From positions 1-64,000 of the forward strand of contig JADCGS010000008.1 in NCBI GenBank assembly GCA_020248865.1: a stretch of DNA of 64,000 nt. Direction: 5' to 3'. This document shows positions 9,282 to 17,716 of this stretch, one piece after another. Within the stretch, counting starts at the first letter, position 1. Every line of letters starts with the position of its first letter. Made by a program: the position numbers and the translations under genes. The notes under the pieces were generated by a model, which had not been told where the DNA came from, made no database searches, and saw nothing but the letters and a program-made list of their open reading frames with translations. The DNA comes from Burkholderiales bacterium. GTDB lineage: Bacteria; Pseudomonadota; Gammaproteobacteria; Burkholderiales; Burkholderiaceae_F.

Positions 9282-10715
9282 ATGCAGAGCATCACGCAAT
9301 CGATCGTCTCGGGCTGGTTGCGGCTGGGCCCGCGCTTCCTGCCGTTTGCCGACGCCGCCTCGGCCGAGCTGCCGCTGTCGCGCCTGCTGCGCCTGGCGCT
9401 GTTTCAGGTGTCGGTCGGCATGGCGCTGGTGCTGCTGGTCGGCACGCTCAATCGCGTGATGATCGTCGAACTGCACGTGCCCGCAGCGCTGGTGGCGGTG
9501 ATGCTCGCGCTGCCGCTGCTGTACGCGCCGTTTCGGGCGCTGGTCGGCTTTCGCTCCGACAACCACCGCTCCGCGCTCGGCTGGCGCCGCGTGCCCTTCA
9601 TCTGGATGGGCACGCTGATCCAGTTCGGCGGTCTGGCCATCATGCCCTTTGCGCTGCTGGTGCTGTCGGGCGGCGGTACCGCCAGCCAGTATCCCGCCTG
9701 GGTCGGCCAGGCCGGCGCGGCGCTTGCGTTCCTGCTGGTGGGCGCCGGCCTGCACACCACCCAGACGGCGGGGCTGGCGCTGGCCACCGATCTGGCCCCC
9801 GTCGAGACCCAACCCAAGGTCGTCGGCCTGATGTACGTGCTGCTGCTGGTGGGCACCATCGTCAGCGCGCTGCTGTTCGGCTGGCTGCTGGCGGACTTCA
9901 GTCCCGCCCGGCTGGTGCAGGTCATCCAGGGCGCCGCGGTCGCCACGCTGGTACTCAACACCATCGCCCTGTGGAAGCAGGAGCGCTGGGTGCCCGGCAA
10001 TGCGCGCCTGCAGCGGCGCGCCGACCCGTCCTTCACAGAGGCCTGGCGCCAGTACGCGCAGCATGCCGGCAGCATGCGCCGGCTGGTGGCCATCGGCCTG
10101 GGCACGCTGGCCTTCAGCATGCAGGACGTGCTGCTCGAGCCCTACGGCGGGCAGGTGCTCGGCATGACCGTCGGCCAGACCACCTGGCTCACGGCGGCCC
10201 TGGCCGGCGGCGGGCTGGCCGGCTTCACCCTCGCCTCGGCCGTGCTCAGCCGCGGCGTCGATCCAGCCCGCATGGCCGGGGCCGGCGCCTGGGTCGGGGT
10301 GCCGGCGTTCGCCGCGGTGATCGCCGCCGCGATGACGCAGTCGGTGCCGCTGTTCGTCGTCGGCACGCTGCTGATCGGCTTTGGTGGCGGCGTGTTCGGC
10401 CACGGCACGCTGACCCTGACCATGAACCGCGCGCCGCGCGCGCAGGTGGGCCTGGCGCTGGGCGTCTGGGGCGCCGTGCAGGCGACGGCCGCCGGCCTCG
10501 GCATGGCCGCCGGCGGGCTGCTGCGCGACGGCGTCGGCGCCCTGGCCGACAGCGGCGGCTTCGGCACCTCGCTCACCCACCCGGCCACCGGTTATGCTGC
10601 GGTCTACGCGGTCGAGATCGTGCTGCTGCTGGGCACGGTGATCGTCATGCGCGTGCTGATCGGCGAGGGAGGACAACGTCTGCTGCGGCCCCAGTGGTCC
10701 GCCAGCAGGCCTTGA
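9282..10715 (+). CDS. pucC: PucC/LhaA-family antenna assembly transporter
   Basis: This major-facilitator protein of 477 residues has about 12 membrane helices. The motif FRALVGFRSDNHRSALGWRR near residues 84-103 is typical of the bacteriochlorophyll delivery (BCD) family, which includes PucC and LhaA and is needed for assembly of LH2 or LH1. Its place 70 bp after pucA supports PucC. The C-terminus ends RPQWSASRP. A 32-residue membrane peptide gene follows 59 bp downstream and probably shares the transcript. Confidence 0.9.
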   Translation: MQSITQSIVSGWLRLGPRFLPFADAASAELPLSRLLRLALFQVSVGMALVLLVGTLNRVMIVELHVPAALVAVMLALPLLYAPFRALVGFRSDNHRSALGWRRVPFIWMGTLIQFGGLAIMPFALLVLSGGGTASQYPAWVGQAGAALAFLLVGAGLHTTQTAGLALATDLAPVETQPKVVGLMYVLLLVGTIVSALLFGWLLADFSPARLVQVIQGAAVATLVLNTIALWKQERWVPGNARLQRRADPSFTEAWRQYAQHAGSMRRLVAIGLGTLAFSMQDVLLEPYGGQVLGMTVGQTTWLTAALAGGGLAGFTLASAVLSRGVDPARMAGAGAWVGVPAFAAVIAAAMTQSVPLFVVGTLLIGFGGGVFGHGTLTLTMNRAPRAQVGLALGVWGAVQATAAGLGMAAGGLLRDGVGALADSGGFGTSLTHPATGYAAVYAVEIVLLLGTVIVMRVLIGEGGQRLLRPQWSASRP

Positions 10716-10774
10716 TGGCGCAGTTCGGCACAGCCGCCGCAACCATCGATCAACCTTCAGTCATGGAGCGCACC

Positions 10775-10873
10775 ATGGAGGTCTATCAGATCCTCTTCCT
10801 CCTCTGGGTCATTGTCTTCGCCATGTGGCTCGTCAAGCAGTTCAACGAGTACAACAAGCGCACGGACAAGTAG
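10775..10873 (+). CDS. 32-residue single-helix membrane peptide after pucC
   Basis: The start MEVYQILFLLWVIVFAMWLV has GGAG six bases upstream; an ATG 12 bases earlier lacks a site. One membrane helix spans about residues 4-20, followed by a basic, polar tail (NEYNKRTDK). The gene lies between pucC and a perfect intrinsic terminator, so it is probably the last cistron of the puc operon. It was not recognised as a named family. By position and topology it could be an LH2 accessory (gamma/PucD-like) subunit, which is inference only. Confidence 0.6.
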   Translation: MEVYQILFLLWVIVFAMWLVKQFNEYNKRTDK

Positions 10874-10907
10874 CCCGACCGCGCCCCTGCGGGCGCCGCA
10901 CTACTGC

Positions 10908-10935
10908 AAAACGCCGGCCTGCGGGCCGGCGTTTT
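10908..10935. terminator. Intrinsic terminator of the puc operon
   Basis: AAAACGCCGGCC and its complement ending GGCGTTTT form a near-perfect stem with a short CTGC loop. A- and T-runs on both sides make it work in either direction. Confidence 0.85.
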
Positions 10936-11017
10936 GCTTGCAGCCCGGCCTTCATGTTGGTCGCTTTTCTCGCCGGGTACATGTCGGCTCGCGCGATGTC
11001 CACGCCGCGGTGCGGCC

Positions 11018-11171
11018 AACCCGGATGTTTCGTCGGGACGGACGCGGGATTGGTGCGGGCACCCTGCCAACCCGCGCAGCCAACCGGCCTATGCCAAGCG
11101 CGCCCCTGCGCCTCCGCTCGCGCAGCGAAGGCGACGATTAAACGGGGCCCACCTGACGAAACATCCAGGCC
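11018..11171. repeat. MITE-like element, diverged short copy
   Basis: The left end AACCCGGATGTTTCGTCGGG (11018-11037) and the right end CCTGACGAAACATCCAGGCC (11152-11171) are inverted repeats of the same terminal sequence as in 56894-57141. The inside is only about 115 bp and has diverged. It lies in the non-coding stretch 10936-11360, which has no supported gene. Confidence 0.65.
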
Positions 11172-11212
11172 AAGGCCGCGCGGACCCGCGCCTGCGGTTG
11201 GCCGATGATTGG

Positions 11213-11272
11213 CGTGGCGATGAGCAGCGTGGCGATAAGCAGCGTGGCGATAAGCAGCGCGGCGATAAGCAG
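11213..11272. repeat. Four 15-bp tandem repeats
   Basis: Four copies of CGTGGCGATAAGCAG with single-base changes stand head to tail. They are readable in several frames but no plausible gene covers them. They lie about 90 bp from the end of the GlxA-type gene. Confidence 0.8.
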
Positions 11273-11360
11273 CGCCTCCAGGCTGCCGCCGCGGTCGCTA
11301 CCTTGCCTGGGTTCTCGTCTTGACGCGGGTGCGCAACCCCCGCGTCGCTGCGATCGCCCC

Positions 11361-12326
11361 TCAGGCACTCAGCGCGCGGCGCGTGCGTCGCCACTGCTGC
11401 TCGGAGCTGAAACCGGCGCGCTGCGCGGCAACAGCGCGGCTGGCGCCGTGCTGCCGCGCACGCTCGGCAATTTCCAGCCGGATCGACTGCAGGTAACGCA
11501 GCGGCGTGGCCCCGGCGTGGATGCCGAACAGCCGCCCCAGGTGGCGCGGCGTGACATGCGCGACCGCGGCCATGCGCTGCAGCGACCAGTCAGCCGCGGG
11601 GCGCGCGCAGATGGCATCCTGAACCCGGTGCACGGCGGGGTGCAGGTGCTGACGATGCGCCAGCAGCGGCGACAGCTCGGGGTCCTGTGGTGTGCGTCGC
11701 AGGTACACCACCATCGTGCGCGCCACGCTGGCCGCGACGGTGTCTCCGCAGTGCGCCTGGATCAGATGCAGCGTCAGGTCGATGCCGGCGGTGATGCCGG
11801 CACTGGTGGCGAGCGCGCCGTCGAGCACGAAGACGCGGTTGTCCACCACGTCAGCGCCGCTGGCGCAGCGGCGCAGCTCGTCGAGCAGTTCGTGATGCGT
11901 GGTGCAGCGCCGGCCCGGCGCCAGGAGTCCGGCCGCGGCCGCCAGCAAGGCGCCCGAGCAGATACAGACCACCCGGCCGCCGCCGGCCAGCAGACGCGAG
12001 CCCGCCTGGTGCAGCCAGCGCTGCGTGCGCAAGGAGTCCGCGCGCTGCGCGACCCCCGCCGCGGCCTCGCCGGGGCGGGCGAGCCGGCTGCCGAGCAGGA
12101 ACAGCCAACTGTCCGGTGCCAGCGCCTGCGGCAGCGGCTCCATGCCGCCAACCATCAAGTCCACGGAGGTGACCGCCCGCGGCTGCGCCGCCACGTAGCG
12201 CAGGCGAAACGCCGCCGGCCGGCCGCGGCGCTGCAGTGCCTGGTTGGCCAGGCGCAGCGCCTCGGCCGGGCCGGCCAGATCCAGCAGCAGCGCGTGCGGC
12301 TGGATGAGGAACACGGCGTCGAGCAT
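11361..12326 (-). CDS. GlxA-family AraC-type transcription regulator
   Basis: A regulator of about 321 residues. The N-terminal DJ-1/PfpI-like domain (about 1-185) contains the elbow VCICSGALLAAAAGLL with a Cys, and the AraC-type double helix-turn-helix domain (about 215-321) contains VTPRHLGRLFGIHAGATPLRY. Such GATase-like regulators often sense amino-acid or amine derivatives. The start MLDAVFLIQPHA is chosen over an ATG six codons upstream. It stands 40 bp downstream of the cysteine hydrolase gene on the same strand, a common pairing in which the regulator controls the hydrolase. Confidence 0.85.
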   Translation of the reverse strand: MLDAVFLIQPHALLLDLAGPAEALRLANQALQRRGRPAAFRLRYVAAQPRAVTSVDLMVGGMEPLPQALAPDSWLFLLGSRLARPGEAAAGVAQRADSLRTQRWLHQAGSRLLAGGGRVVCICSGALLAAAAGLLAPGRRCTTHHELLDELRRCASGADVVDNRVFVLDGALATSAGITAGIDLTLHLIQAHCGDTVAASVARTMVVYLRRTPQDPELSPLLAHRQHLHPAVHRVQDAICARPAADWSLQRMAAVAHVTPRHLGRLFGIHAGATPLRYLQSIRLEIAERARQHGASRAVAAQRAGFSSEQQWRRTRRALSA

Positions 12327-12366
12327 CGTGGCGGCGGCACGCACGCCGGCCAGTATGCCTGTCGGA

Positions 12367-12933
12367 TCAGGACATCGACTGCGCGCGCGTCAGCGCCTGC
12401 TCCACCGTGCACAGACTGGCAAAGCGGTCGTGCAGCACGGCCTCGGTGCGCAGCTTGATGTCGGCCGGGCTGAGCGCCACGCCGCTGGTGTGTCGGATCG
12501 CAAAGGTGAGCGTCGCTTCGGTCACGAAGTCGACCTCCCAGCCTGCATCGCTGGCGTGCCGGGCCGTGGTCTCGCAGCACTGCTCGGTGCGAAACCCGGC
12601 CACGATCAGGCGCCGGATGCCCTGCTGGTGCAGCCACACCTCAAGGCCGGTGCCCACCAGCGCGCTGTGGCGGTGCTTGAGGAACTCCGCCGCCGCCGTG
12701 AAGGGTGCCAGGCCGTCGAGCGGCCGCACGTGGCCGGAGGCGGGCGACCACGGGTTATCGGCGGTCTGCGGGCCGTCGCTGTGCAGGATGCGCACCACCG
12801 GGATGCCGGCGGCCAGTGCGCCGCGCAGCAGCGCATTGCTGCGCTCCAGGAACACGGGCACCTCGGCCGGGTTCCAGTAGGGGCGATGGCGGATCGATTC
12901 CTGGACGTCGATGAGGATCAGTGCGGTGGTCAT
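12367..12933 (-). CDS. Isochorismatase-like cysteine hydrolase
   Basis: A 188-residue hydrolase of the isochorismatase superfamily. The expected catalytic Asp (LILIDVQES), Lys (AEFLKHRHSAL) and nucleophilic Cys (TEQCCETTARHA) are all present. The substrate is unknown; family members hydrolyse nicotinamide, carbamoyl or isochorismate groups. The start MTTALILIDVQE is selected because the upstream extension is Arg-rich and non-homologous. The GlxA-type regulator gene is 40 bp downstream. Confidence 0.88.
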   Translation of the reverse strand: MTTALILIDVQESIRHRPYWNPAEVPVFLERSNALLRGALAAGIPVVRILHSDGPQTADNPWSPASGHVRPLDGLAPFTAAAEFLKHRHSALVGTGLEVWLHQQGIRRLIVAGFRTEQCCETTARHASDAGWEVDFVTEATLTFAIRHTSGVALSPADIKLRTEAVLHDRFASLCTVEQALTRAQSMS

Positions 12934-13569
12934 GGCGCGCTTCCGATGCGGGTGGAGGAGACCGCATCGTGCCGGCCAGCCGTCCCGCCGTCGCGCCACA
13001 AGTGGACCGGTTACGGGCGGATCGGGACCAGCGCGATCCGATTCAAGGCCGGCCGAGCGACTGGCCCCGCCGCCCGCGGCGGTGCAGGTGCCCGCCTACA
13101 CGGACGAGCCGGCCGCTCTCGTCAACCGCGCCGACCCGCCCACGTACGACCCGATGAAGGTCGCGCTGGCGAACCACAGCTTTCCTTGGGGGCGCCCGTT
13201 CACCAACCGCAACGGCCGCGTGGTGCGGCTGCTGACCTACGCGCTGCCGATCAAGTACGGCTTCAGGGCGGGGCAAGGCGGCCAAGCCGGCCGCCTGCTC
13301 AACCCGGCCGCCGTGTTCTGCACCGACCGGCAGCGCTACTGCGACCGGCTCGCGCAGGCGGATGCCGGGCCGACTCCAGCGCAGGAGCGCGATCCACAGG
13401 CAGGGCGAGCGGCTTGTGGGAGAGCAAGGCATGACCGCCAAGCGCCGCGCCAGCTCCCGGCTTGGCCTCGCACAGGACCTTCGGGTCTTCACTCCCGGGG
13501 CTTCGGGGCTCGTCTCATGGGATGACCCGCCGCACACTTTGCATCTGCGCGCAGTGCGCGCGGTGCGAA
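12934..13569. other. Gene-free stretch before the IS110 remnant
   Basis: About 640 bp with no gene I can support. Open frames exist on both strands but have the composition of shadow frames in GC-rich DNA. The last part (about 13430-13560) could be the upstream end of the decayed IS110 element. Confidence 0.5.
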
Positions 13570-13579
13570 GGAGGCCCTC

Positions 13580-14290
13580 ATGAGCAAGGCGACACACCTG
13601 GTGGCCGGCGAGGACGTGGGCGACAGGACATCCGGATGCTGCACCGCATACGCTCGCGCCTGGCGCAGCAGTGCACGGCGCTGATCGACCGGGCGCGCGC
13701 GATGCGGCTCGAGTGCGGCGTCGCTGTGGGCCGAGGGCGCAAGACCATGGCAGGCAAGCTGCCCGCGCTGCTGGCGCGCGACGACCTCGGGCTCACCCAG
13801 ACACGCCGCGACATGCTCAGCCAATGCCTGCAGGGCTGACGCGAGGCCCGCGAGCAAGCACAGCACATAGACGCCCAACTGGCCGCTGCCAAGGCCGATG
13901 AACGCTGCCGGCGCCTGCTGGCCGTCCCCGGCGTGGGCCCGCTCACCGCCACGGCCCTGGTGGCTGCGGTGGGCAACGCCAGCGAGTTCGGCCGCGGGCG
14001 TGACCTGGCGGCCTGGTTCGGCCTGGTGCTCCGGCAGCACGGCACCGGCCGCGTGCCCAGGTTGCTGGGCATCAGCAGCCGTGGCAACACCGACCTGCGC
14101 TGGTTGTTCGGCCATGGCGGCCGCTCGGTGCGCGAGCATCTCGAGTGCGAGCAACACGCCGGGGGCCGGTGGATCACGGCGCTGGAGACCCGGATGCAGC
14201 CGAAGAAGGTCACCGTGGCAGTAACGGCCAAGCGGGTGCGCGTGTGCTGGGTGATTCTGCGTCGAGGCGCAGGGTCTGGAGCGCTTCGCT
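13580..14290 (+). pseudogene. Decayed IS110-family transposase
   Basis: An ATG at 13580 with AAGGAGG upstream opens a short frame (ATHLVAGEDVG) that soon stops. The frame containing DIRMLHRIRSRLAQQCTALIDR continues, is interrupted by TGA at 13837-13839 and resumes in the same frame with ERCRRLLAVPGVGPLTATAL and GLVLRQHGTG. These are the middle and C-terminal (transposase-20) parts of IS110/IS1111 transposases. Most of the N-terminal RuvC-like DEDD domain is missing, and the Ser usually found in the RQHSSGG segment is replaced (RQHGTGR). A dead insertion-sequence remnant; element ends were not defined. Confidence 0.8.
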
Positions 14291-14584
14291 GCACTGATGC
14301 GGGCCGATGGGTCTCGATGAGCGACCCTGACCACTTCGTGCGGCACACGCGCAGCGCGACCCTGTCGCTGCAGATGTGGCACATGGACGGTGCGTACAGC
14401 CAGCGCTACGACCGCCGCCATGGTCCGATCGGTCGGCCGGATCGCATGATCGTCGCCGGCCTCGGTCGCCGCCGCACGCGCCAGGCTGGGCGGTGCGATC
14501 GGGCGGACCCGGGTCTGCCCCTTCGCACCCCTTGCACCGCTCGCAGCACTTGCCCTGGCGTTCACCGGCCGCGCCGTGCGCCGG

Positions 14585-15349
14585 TCAGTCCACCTTGAAG
14601 CGGCGCTGGTAGGCCTGGCTCACCGGAAGCTTCTCCGGGCGGGACCTGAGCTGAATCTGCATCGCGCCGCCCAGACGGCGCAGCACGACGTCGATTTCCG
14701 CCACGTTGACGACGTAGCTGCGATGAATCTGCCAGAACTGATCGGCGTCGAGACGGGAAACGAGGTCCCGGATCGATAACCGGACGTGCGCTTCGTAGTC
14801 CCGGCACACCAGCCGGGTGTACTTCGCGTCGGCCTCGAAGTAGACGACATCGGCGGTTGCGATCACCCGCACCTGGTCGCGCACGCCGGCCTGCAGCCAG
14901 CGCAGCATGGGCGGGCGGTCCCCGGGCGGCGGCTCGCCCTGCCGCCAGCGCGCAAGCCGGTCCTGCAACCGGGGGTCGGGCGCACGGCCCAGCCGGCGTC
15001 GCAAGCGCTCGACGGTCCGGCCGAGCCGGTCGGGCGACACGGGCTTGAGCAGGTAGTCGACCGCGTCCTGATCGAAGGCGGTGCGCAGGTGGTCGTCGTG
15101 GGCGGTGACAAACACCAGATGACACCGGTCGGCGACCGCGGCGGCCACCTCGGCGCCGCTGGCGCCCGGCAGCCGCAGGTCGATGAAGGCAATGTCGGCG
15201 TTGTGCTCGACGATCGCGCGCAGACCCTGGTCGCCGTCGCTGGCCTGGGCGACCGCCAGCTCCGGCCATAGCTGGCCGAGCAGCTCGACCAGCCGCGCCC
15301 GCGCCAGCGGTTCGTCTTCGATCACAACGGCTCTAGGGGCCAGGGACAT
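14585..15349 (-). CDS. LytTR-family response regulator
   Basis: A 254-residue protein with a receiver domain (about 1-120; phospho-acceptor Asp57 in IAFIDLRLPG; Lys in LLKPVSPDRLG) and a LytTR DNA-binding domain (about 150-254; FWQIHRSYVVNVAEI). It is the partner of the LytS-like kinase directly upstream. The start ATG at 15349 overlaps the kinase end by 17 bases, indicating coupled translation. Family members such as AlgR or YehT/BtsR bind pairs of direct repeats; targets are unknown here. Confidence 0.88.
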   Translation of the reverse strand: MSLAPRAVVIEDEPLARARLVELLGQLWPELAVAQASDGDQGLRAIVEHNADIAFIDLRLPGASGAEVAAAVADRCHLVFVTAHDDHLRTAFDQDAVDYLLKPVSPDRLGRTVERLRRRLGRAPDPRLQDRLARWRQGEPPPGDRPPMLRWLQAGVRDQVRVIATADVVYFEADAKYTRLVCRDYEAHVRLSIRDLVSRLDADQFWQIHRSYVVNVAEIDVVLRRLGGAMQIQLRSRPEKLPVSQAYQRRFKVD

Positions 15350-16451
15350 GGTTGGCGACGGCATCCTGGCGCAGGTCGGCACGGGTTGCGGCCGGGCGCA
15401 GCGGCAGGCTGATTTCAGCACAGACGCCGCCGCCTGCCCTCTGCGCGACATGCAGACGTGCCGCTGCGCCGTACAGGCCGCGCAACCGCGCCTGCAGGTT
15501 GCTCAGGCCCATGCCAGTGCCACCGCTGGCGCCGAAGCCGGCGCCGTCGTCGCTGACCCGCACCCGCAGCTGATCGTCCTCTGCCTGCGCTTCGAGCCAC
15601 AGGGTGGCGCCCCGCGGCAGCGGCTCGACGCCGTGCTTGACGGCGTTCTCCACCAGGGTGCCGAGCATCAGGGGCGGTAACTCGGCGCCGGCTACTGCGG
15701 GATCGAGGCGCACCGAGTAGCGCAGTCGCTCGCCGAGACGGCACTGCATCAGGTCGAGGTAGGCGCGCGCCAGGTCGAACTCCCCGGCCACGGTGCACTG
15801 CGCGCCGCGGATCTCCGGCAGCGCGCGCCGCAGGTAGGTGTGCAGGTGCTGCAGCATTTGCCGCGCCTTGTCGGCGTCGTGCGCGATCAGGTAATCGAGG
15901 CCCGTCAGCGTGTTGTAGAGAAAGTGCGGTTCGATCTGCGCCTGCAAGGCCTGCAGCCGGGCCAGCGTCAACTGCTGTTCCAGTTCGGTCACCTGCCGCC
16001 GCTGTTCCGCAGCGGCGAGCTGCTTCTGGTAGCGCGTCACCGTCCGCCAGCGCAGCAGGATCACCGGCGCGATCATCAGCACGGCGAATGCAAACGGCAG
16101 CACCGCGGTGCCCGCCACCCAGCTCGCGGAGCGCAGGCGCTCGGGCAGGAAGTCCCCGGCCAGCGGCAGGCCGGCCACCGCGCCGAGCGCGGCGGCCGCC
16201 GCGAGGATCGGCAGCAGGACGGTCAGGGGCGGCATCGTCGCCCGCCGCGCTTGCAGCGCCAGAATCGCCGCCAGCGCCGCCGTGTAGGCGAGCCAGAGTC
16301 GCAGCGACAGCCGCAGCCAGTCGCTCCAGCCCCAGATGGAGGCGACCGCCGCACTGGCGCCGGCGAAGGCCAGGGTAGCCAGCAGCAGCGAGCGGCGTGA
16401 GTCCGTAACGATGCGGCTCGCCGGCGCGCTGTCCTGCGCGGCCGGTGTCAT
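15333..16451 (-). CDS. LytS/YehU-type sensor histidine kinase
   Basis: A 372-residue kinase. Four to five membrane helices lie within about residues 20-140, followed by a coiled coil and the His_kinase domain with the phosphorylated His in QIEPHFLYNTL near residue 183. The ATP-binding domain has the N-box LVENAVKHGVEP and the G-box DDGAGFG...GMGLSNLQARL. Its ATG overlaps the stop of the upstream secreted protein gene (TGATG), and its end overlaps the response regulator, so the three genes form one operon. Confidence 0.88.
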   Translation of the reverse strand: MTPAAQDSAPASRIVTDSRRSLLLATLAFAGASAAVASIWGWSDWLRLSLRLWLAYTAALAAILALQARRATMPPLTVLLPILAAAAALGAVAGLPLAGDFLPERLRSASWVAGTAVLPFAFAVLMIAPVILLRWRTVTRYQKQLAAAEQRRQVTELEQQLTLARLQALQAQIEPHFLYNTLTGLDYLIAHDADKARQMLQHLHTYLRRALPEIRGAQCTVAGEFDLARAYLDLMQCRLGERLRYSVRLDPAVAGAELPPLMLGTLVENAVKHGVEPLPRGATLWLEAQAEDDQLRVRVSDDGAGFGASGGTGMGLSNLQARLRGLYGAAARLHVAQRAGGGVCAEISLPLRPAATRADLRQDAVANHVPGP

Positions 16452-17107
16452 CAGGGTTGCAGTTGCAGGTTGGCGGGCGGGCGGCCACTGCCGTCGCTTA
16501 GCGACTTCTCCTGGGCCGCGCGGCGGCGCTGCGCGGCCTCGGCCAGCGCTTGCGGGTCGACACCAACGCGCTCCTTCGTCAGCGGCGTGGCGGGATCGAC
16601 GACCTCGAACTTCAGGTCACTGGCCCACACCTGTCCGCTGCCCACCAGGATCAGCCCCATGGAAAGGGTCCGCGCGTCCTGCGGCACGTCGATCACCACG
16701 CTCATCGGCGTCCACTCGGCCTGGCCGCGCAGGCCGGTGCCGAAGGGGAGCGAGGCGGCGTTTACATGCTGCAGCGCCTCCGGGCCGGCTTGCAGCAGCA
16801 GCCCGCCCCAGCCGTCCGGTGCCGCAACCCGCACGACGGCCGAAAACCGGACCCGCTGGCCGCGATAGCCGCCTGCGTATTGGAGGGCGATGCCCATGTC
16901 GACGGGGCCCTGCTTGTCGCTGCCGCGCACCGACAGCGCACGCCGCCCCTGGTACGTGACCTGCGGATCGACGCCGATCTCATAGGCCCTTGGCCCGAAC
17001 TGCGAACTGCTCGAGTAAGACCACTGCGCTGGCTTCTCGAACGCGCCGGGGTTGATCAGCGCAACCGCCGCAACCAGTGGTGCCGCGATCAGGGCTTTGA
17101 TGTCCAT
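16451..17107 (-). CDS. Exported protein in the LytSR operon, unknown function
   Basis: A 218-residue protein starting MDIKALIAAPLVAAVALINPG, which looks like a signal peptide or N-terminal anchor. The body is beta-rich with paired aromatic positions (YEIGVDPQVTYQGRRALSV, VWASDLKFEVVDP) resembling a jelly-roll carbohydrate-binding-like fold; this is an impression, not a match. A strong ribosome binding site (AGGAGG, reverse strand) precedes the ATG. Being first in the operon, it may present or sense the signal of the kinase. Confidence 0.65.
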   Translation of the reverse strand: MDIKALIAAPLVAAVALINPGAFEKPAQWSYSSSSQFGPRAYEIGVDPQVTYQGRRALSVRGSDKQGPVDMGIALQYAGGYRGQRVRFSAVVRVAAPDGWGGLLLQAGPEALQHVNAASLPFGTGLRGQAEWTPMSVVIDVPQDARTLSMGLILVGSGQVWASDLKFEVVDPATPLTKERVGVDPQALAEAAQRRRAAQEKSLSDGSGRPPANLQLQP

Positions 17108-17328
17108 GTTCTGCCTCCTGTGGTGGTCAAGTGAGACAAGGATCGGGTGCGGCGGGCGTGCCGCGCAAGAGCCGTTGCGACGAGCGCCCCGGTATCGGAA
17201 CGAATGCGGCCGTTCCGGGCCCGGACGAATCGCGGCGCCGCGACTTTGCTCACGATCGTTGCGCGGCGCTGCGGCTGCAGATCCGGCGAAGAGCCGCCGC
17301 AAGGATGACGATGAGGCTTCGCGGTGCC

Positions 17329-17553
17329 TCAGCGTCGGCGCAGACGCTCGATCAGCCAGTCGGCTGCATGGCCGGCCAGTAGCGCGAAGAGCACGCCGCA
17401 GTTGGCGGCAGCGATCACCGCCAGCCACAGGCCGGCCACCTGGTTGCCAAAGCGCCAGCCGGCCCAGGCGCCCAGCACGCCGGCCGCGCCGCTGGCCAGC
17501 CAGGGCAGCCAGCGCCAGACCGAGCCGGTGCGGGAGGGCGCGGGAACGCTCAT
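17329..17553 (-). CDS. Small membrane protein, two helices
   Basis: A 74-residue protein with membrane helices at about 18-36 and 40-62. The Gly/Ala pattern GAAGVLGAWAGWRFG recalls AtpI-like small membrane proteins, but no family could be assigned. The start MSVPAPSRTGSVW is used; a longer frame runs upstream into intergenic sequence. The gene stands alone between egtD and the LytSR operon. Confidence 0.55.
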   Translation of the reverse strand: MSVPAPSRTGSVWRWLPWLASGAAGVLGAWAGWRFGNQVAGLWLAVIAAANCGVLFALLAGHAADWLIERLRRR

Positions 17554-17716
17554 GAGGCCTCGCCAGGTGCGCTGCGGGACATGGGCCGAAGAGATAGGAC
17601 GAAGAGAGGAGCCGAAAAGACGCGCCAGCAGCACCTGCCGAAGACCGCCCGCAGTTTAGGCGCGGGCAAGGCCGGCCGCGCGCGCGGACCGGGCCGCAGC
17701 GGAGGTGCGCTCAGGG

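Noticed and set aside
13043-14565. Overlapping minus-strand frames antisense to the IS110 remnant
   Set aside because: The plus strand carries recognisable transposase motifs; the minus frames are Arg/Ala-rich shadows.
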